Below, in pieces: positions 6,299 through 6,347 of a stretch of DNA of 6,347 bases (position 1 is its first letter; each line of letters opens with the position of its first letter). Position numbers and translations under genes: made by a program. The stretch covers positions 1 through 6,347 of the forward strand of contig CAYVKY010000130.1 in NCBI GenBank assembly GCA_964452115.1, given 5' to 3'. Below the pieces are notes generated by a model. It saw only the letters and a program-made list of their open reading frames with translations, ran no database searches and was not told where the DNA came from. Origin of the DNA: CAYVKY01 sp964452115 (GTDB lineage Bacteria; Bacteroidota; Ignavibacteria; Tepidaquicellales; Tepidaquicellaceae).

Positions 6299-6315
6299 AA
6301 AAAATTTTGTGAAGA

Positions 6316-6333
6316 TAACCTTCCCAATCCGGA
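6316..6333 (+). repeat. possible dispersed intergenic repeat fragment, downstream of the oxidoreductase
   Basis: TAACCTTCCCAA followed by TCCGGA (itself palindromic) begins 17 nt after the oxidoreductase stop. The mdh 3' flank at the other window end carries a related string in the same orientation relative to its gene. TTCCCAATCC next to GGA would be half of a longer palindrome, but the right arm (CTGACTG) has little pairing. Evidence is short, and the right side is cut by the window end. Confidence 0.25.
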
Positions 6334-6347
6334 CTGACTGTGCAAAA

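Overview
This window carries five complete, intact protein-coding genes and short intergenic gaps. I see no RNA gene, CRISPR array, insertion sequence or phage gene. The genes are a malate dehydrogenase (minus), a ferritin-like/VIT membrane iron transporter (plus), a zinc-ribbon SAM methyltransferase (minus), a secreted subtilisin-family peptidase (plus) and a BaiN/HI0933-type FAD oxidoreductase (plus). The source looks like a free-living bacterium of the Bacteroidota/Chlorobiota/Ignavibacteriota area. The reasons are: intergenic DNA is very AT-rich beside moderate-GC coding DNA; four of five genes lack a visible Shine-Dalgarno sequence; the exported peptidase has a signal peptide ending in SYS before Gln; and the LDH-like malate dehydrogenase is of the type common in that group. 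This placement is inference, not proof.

Layout. Positions 38-1009 (minus) encode malate dehydrogenase, a TCA-cycle enzyme. A 65-bp AT-rich gap separates it from the divergent iron transporter (1075-2184, plus). The transporter runs convergently into the methyltransferase (2189-3106, minus), with only 4 bp between the two stop codons. A 132-bp divergent, very AT-rich control region (3107-3238) follows. It holds two inverted copies of a -10-like motif, one facing each gene, and a perfect 7-bp dyad inside the putative promoter of the peptidase. The peptidase (3239-5026, plus) ends before a clear intrinsic terminator (5047-5084). That terminator stops only 5 bp before the start codon of the oxidoreductase (5090-6298, plus).

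Functionally the genes do not form an obvious pathway or operon. They look like independently transcribed housekeeping or accessory genes: central carbon metabolism, iron detoxification or efflux, small-molecule or sugar-type methylation, extracytoplasmic proteolysis, and a flavoprotein of uncertain substrate. I do not see a new multi-gene system. The parts most worth a second look are the peptidase architecture (three calcium-type loops between catalytic Asp and His, an inserted beta-rich domain between the oxyanion Asn and catalytic Ser, and no room for a normal propeptide), the iron transporter's altered diiron site (Ser in place of the second ExxH glutamate), the regulatory DNA at 3107-3238, the terminator abutting the oxidoreductase start, and two similar edge sequences that may be copies of a dispersed repeat.
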